A stretch of DNA of 6,229 nt from Gemmataceae bacterium (GTDB taxonomy: Bacteria; Planctomycetota; Planctomycetia; Gemmatales; Gemmataceae), in assembly GCA_947490035.1 (NCBI GenBank), contig CANLGS010000276.1:1-6229 (forward strand), read 5' to 3'. Shown one piece after another: positions 5,289-6,229 of this stretch. Position 1 is the stretch's first letter. Every line of letters begins with the position of its first letter. The notes below the pieces were generated by a model. The model saw only the letters and a program-made list of their open reading frames with translations, made no database searches and was not told the DNA's origin. A program made the position numbers and the translations under genes.

Positions 5289-6229
5289 TTACCACTCCGG
5301 CTCTTCTTCATACGGGAGCTTTTCGTGCTGCCCCGCGAGTAGCACCGCGACCAGTAGCGGCAGCATCACGAGGGCCGCGCGGAGCGCGAGCGGCAGCCAC
5401 CGGTTCTGTCGGCTCACGCGCGGAATCAGGAACGGCGCGAGGATGAGTGGCGCGAGCGCGACGAGCCAGAACGAGATCGCGGGCACCTTCGTTTCGGCGT
5501 GCGACGGGCGCGTGCCGAGGAGCAGCCCCGGCAAAAACGCGACCGCCGCCGGGACCGCGCCGCTCGCGCAAATCTTCGCGCCGACCTCGCGCACCTGCAC
5601 CACCCCAGACGCGACGGCGATGCCGAACAGCGCGGAGCCGATCACCACCGCGAGTTCCATGAACTTCGCGTTGTGCGAGTACAGCAGCACCGCGGCGCCC
5701 GCGTAGAAGATCGCGCACAGGTACGCGCACACTTCCGCACTTGCGCCGCCGCGCGCGAGGCTATCCAAAACGAGCCACGCGAGCATCATCGCGATTGCAA
5801 GTTCCCTCCGCAGCCACGACCACTTCGTGTCGGACGCGGCGTGCCCGAGAACGAGCCACGCGGACACGGCGTAGACGGTCGCGACTCGCGGCAACCACAC
5901 GAGCAAGTTCGCGGTCCACCACGCCTTTTCGGGGATCGCGCGGCCCGCGAGCATTCCCAGCCAGCGCGTGAGCAACCCGACGACGAGCAACACGAGCGCC
6001 GCACGCGGCAGCCACTGTTCGCATGGAGACTTTTCGAGCGGCTTCCACAGCACCAAACGCGAGGTGTTATCCCAGCTCGGCTTCGGGTCTTCGAGCGTCA
6101 ACTTCGGGGGTGCGAAGTTCGCGCACATGAACGCGACCGCCACCGCGACCGCGGACCCGAGCGCCGCGGCCCAGCGCCCGCCGAGCAGGAACATACCCAA
6201 CACAAGGGCGGCCGCGCCCGCGGCCGGCA
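5289..6229 (-). CDS. Polytopic integral membrane protein of unknown function, 5' end missing
   Basis: The visible part is 312 residues ending in TAA at 5291-5289, and the frame runs open through the right edge. A GTG at 6203 is in frame, but eight hydrophobic residues (P-A-A-G-A-A-A-L) precede it within what looks like a membrane helix, so the start is probably outside. About nine or ten hydrophobic segments can be counted, for example A-L-V-L-L-V-V-G-L-L, L-A-I-A-M-M-L-A-W-L-V-L, W-L-V-A-L-A-P-L-I-L-A-P-F-L and A-L-V-M-L-P-L-L-V-A-V-L-L. A polar loop follows the second segment (P-K-L-T-L-E-D-P-K-P-S-W). The C-terminal tail is short and acidic (Y-E-E-E-P-E-W). I recognise no transporter or enzyme motif and cannot assign a family. 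It ends 61 bp before the isomerase start on the same strand, so co-transcription is plausible. Confidence 0.8.
   Translation of the reverse strand, partial: PAAGAAALVLGMFLLGGRWAAALGSAVAVAVAFMCANFAPPKLTLEDPKPSWDNTSRLVLWKPLEKSPCEQWLPRAALVLLVVGLLTRWLGMLAGRAIPEKAWWTANLLVWLPRVATVYAVSAWLVLGHAASDTKWSWLRRELAIAMMLAWLVLDSLARGGASAEVCAYLCAIFYAGAAVLLYSHNAKFMELAVVIGSALFGIAVASGVVQVREVGAKICASGAVPAAVAFLPGLLLGTRPSHAETKVPAISFWLVALAPLILAPFLIPRVSRQNRWLPLALRAALVMLPLLVAVLLAGQHEKLPYEEEPEW

Noticed and set aside
5228..5311. N-terminal extension of the isomerase by 28 residues
   Set aside because: The added residues do not resemble the family, overlap the end of the membrane protein gene and run through the 9-bp inverted repeat.

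Overview
The window is GC-rich throughout, and every gene I can support lies on the minus strand, so transcription runs from high to low coordinates. The gene families, the scarcity of Shine-Dalgarno sequences and the GC-rich palindromic repeats suggest a planctomycete, most likely of the Gemmata group. That assignment rests on recall of family sequences and composition, not on a marker gene.

In transcription order the layout is as follows. (1) 6229-5289: the 3' part of a polytopic membrane protein of unknown function, whose start lies outside the window. (2) 5227-4370: a sugar phosphate isomerase/epimerase-like TIM-barrel protein, preceded by a perfect 9-bp inverted repeat that ends four bases before its start codon. 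(3) 4370-4278: an inverted pair of REP-like hairpins that fills almost the whole gap to the next gene. (4) 4271-2847: a CehA/McbA-like (PHP superfamily) protein whose coding sequence contains an in-frame 40-bp palindrome. (5) 2760-733: a cytoplasmic hybrid sensor histidine kinase (PAS-PAS-HisKA-HATPase-REC), resembling CckA in domain order. (6) 612-352 and 355 to the left edge: a small acidic conserved protein overlapping by 4 bp (GTGA) a small clan AA (retropepsin-like) aspartic protease. The protease frame is broken by one in-frame amber codon, after which recognisable protease sequence continues in the same frame to the window edge.

The membrane protein, isomerase and CehA-like genes could be one transcript (gaps of 61 and 98 bp), with the REP pair as a possible processing or attenuation point inside it. 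The kinase follows after 86 bp without a recognisable partner regulator. The last two genes form a separate cassette. No RNA gene, CRISPR array, transposase, integrase or attachment site was seen. No gene-free stretch exceeds 300 bases; the longest is 613-732, where I found only the ribosome-binding site of the small gene and a weak promoter-like match.

The most interesting signals are the palindromes: one family sits between genes as an inverted pair, and another has apparently been inserted into a protein-coding gene without breaking the frame. The amber-interrupted protease is next. I found no complete new defence or mobile system.
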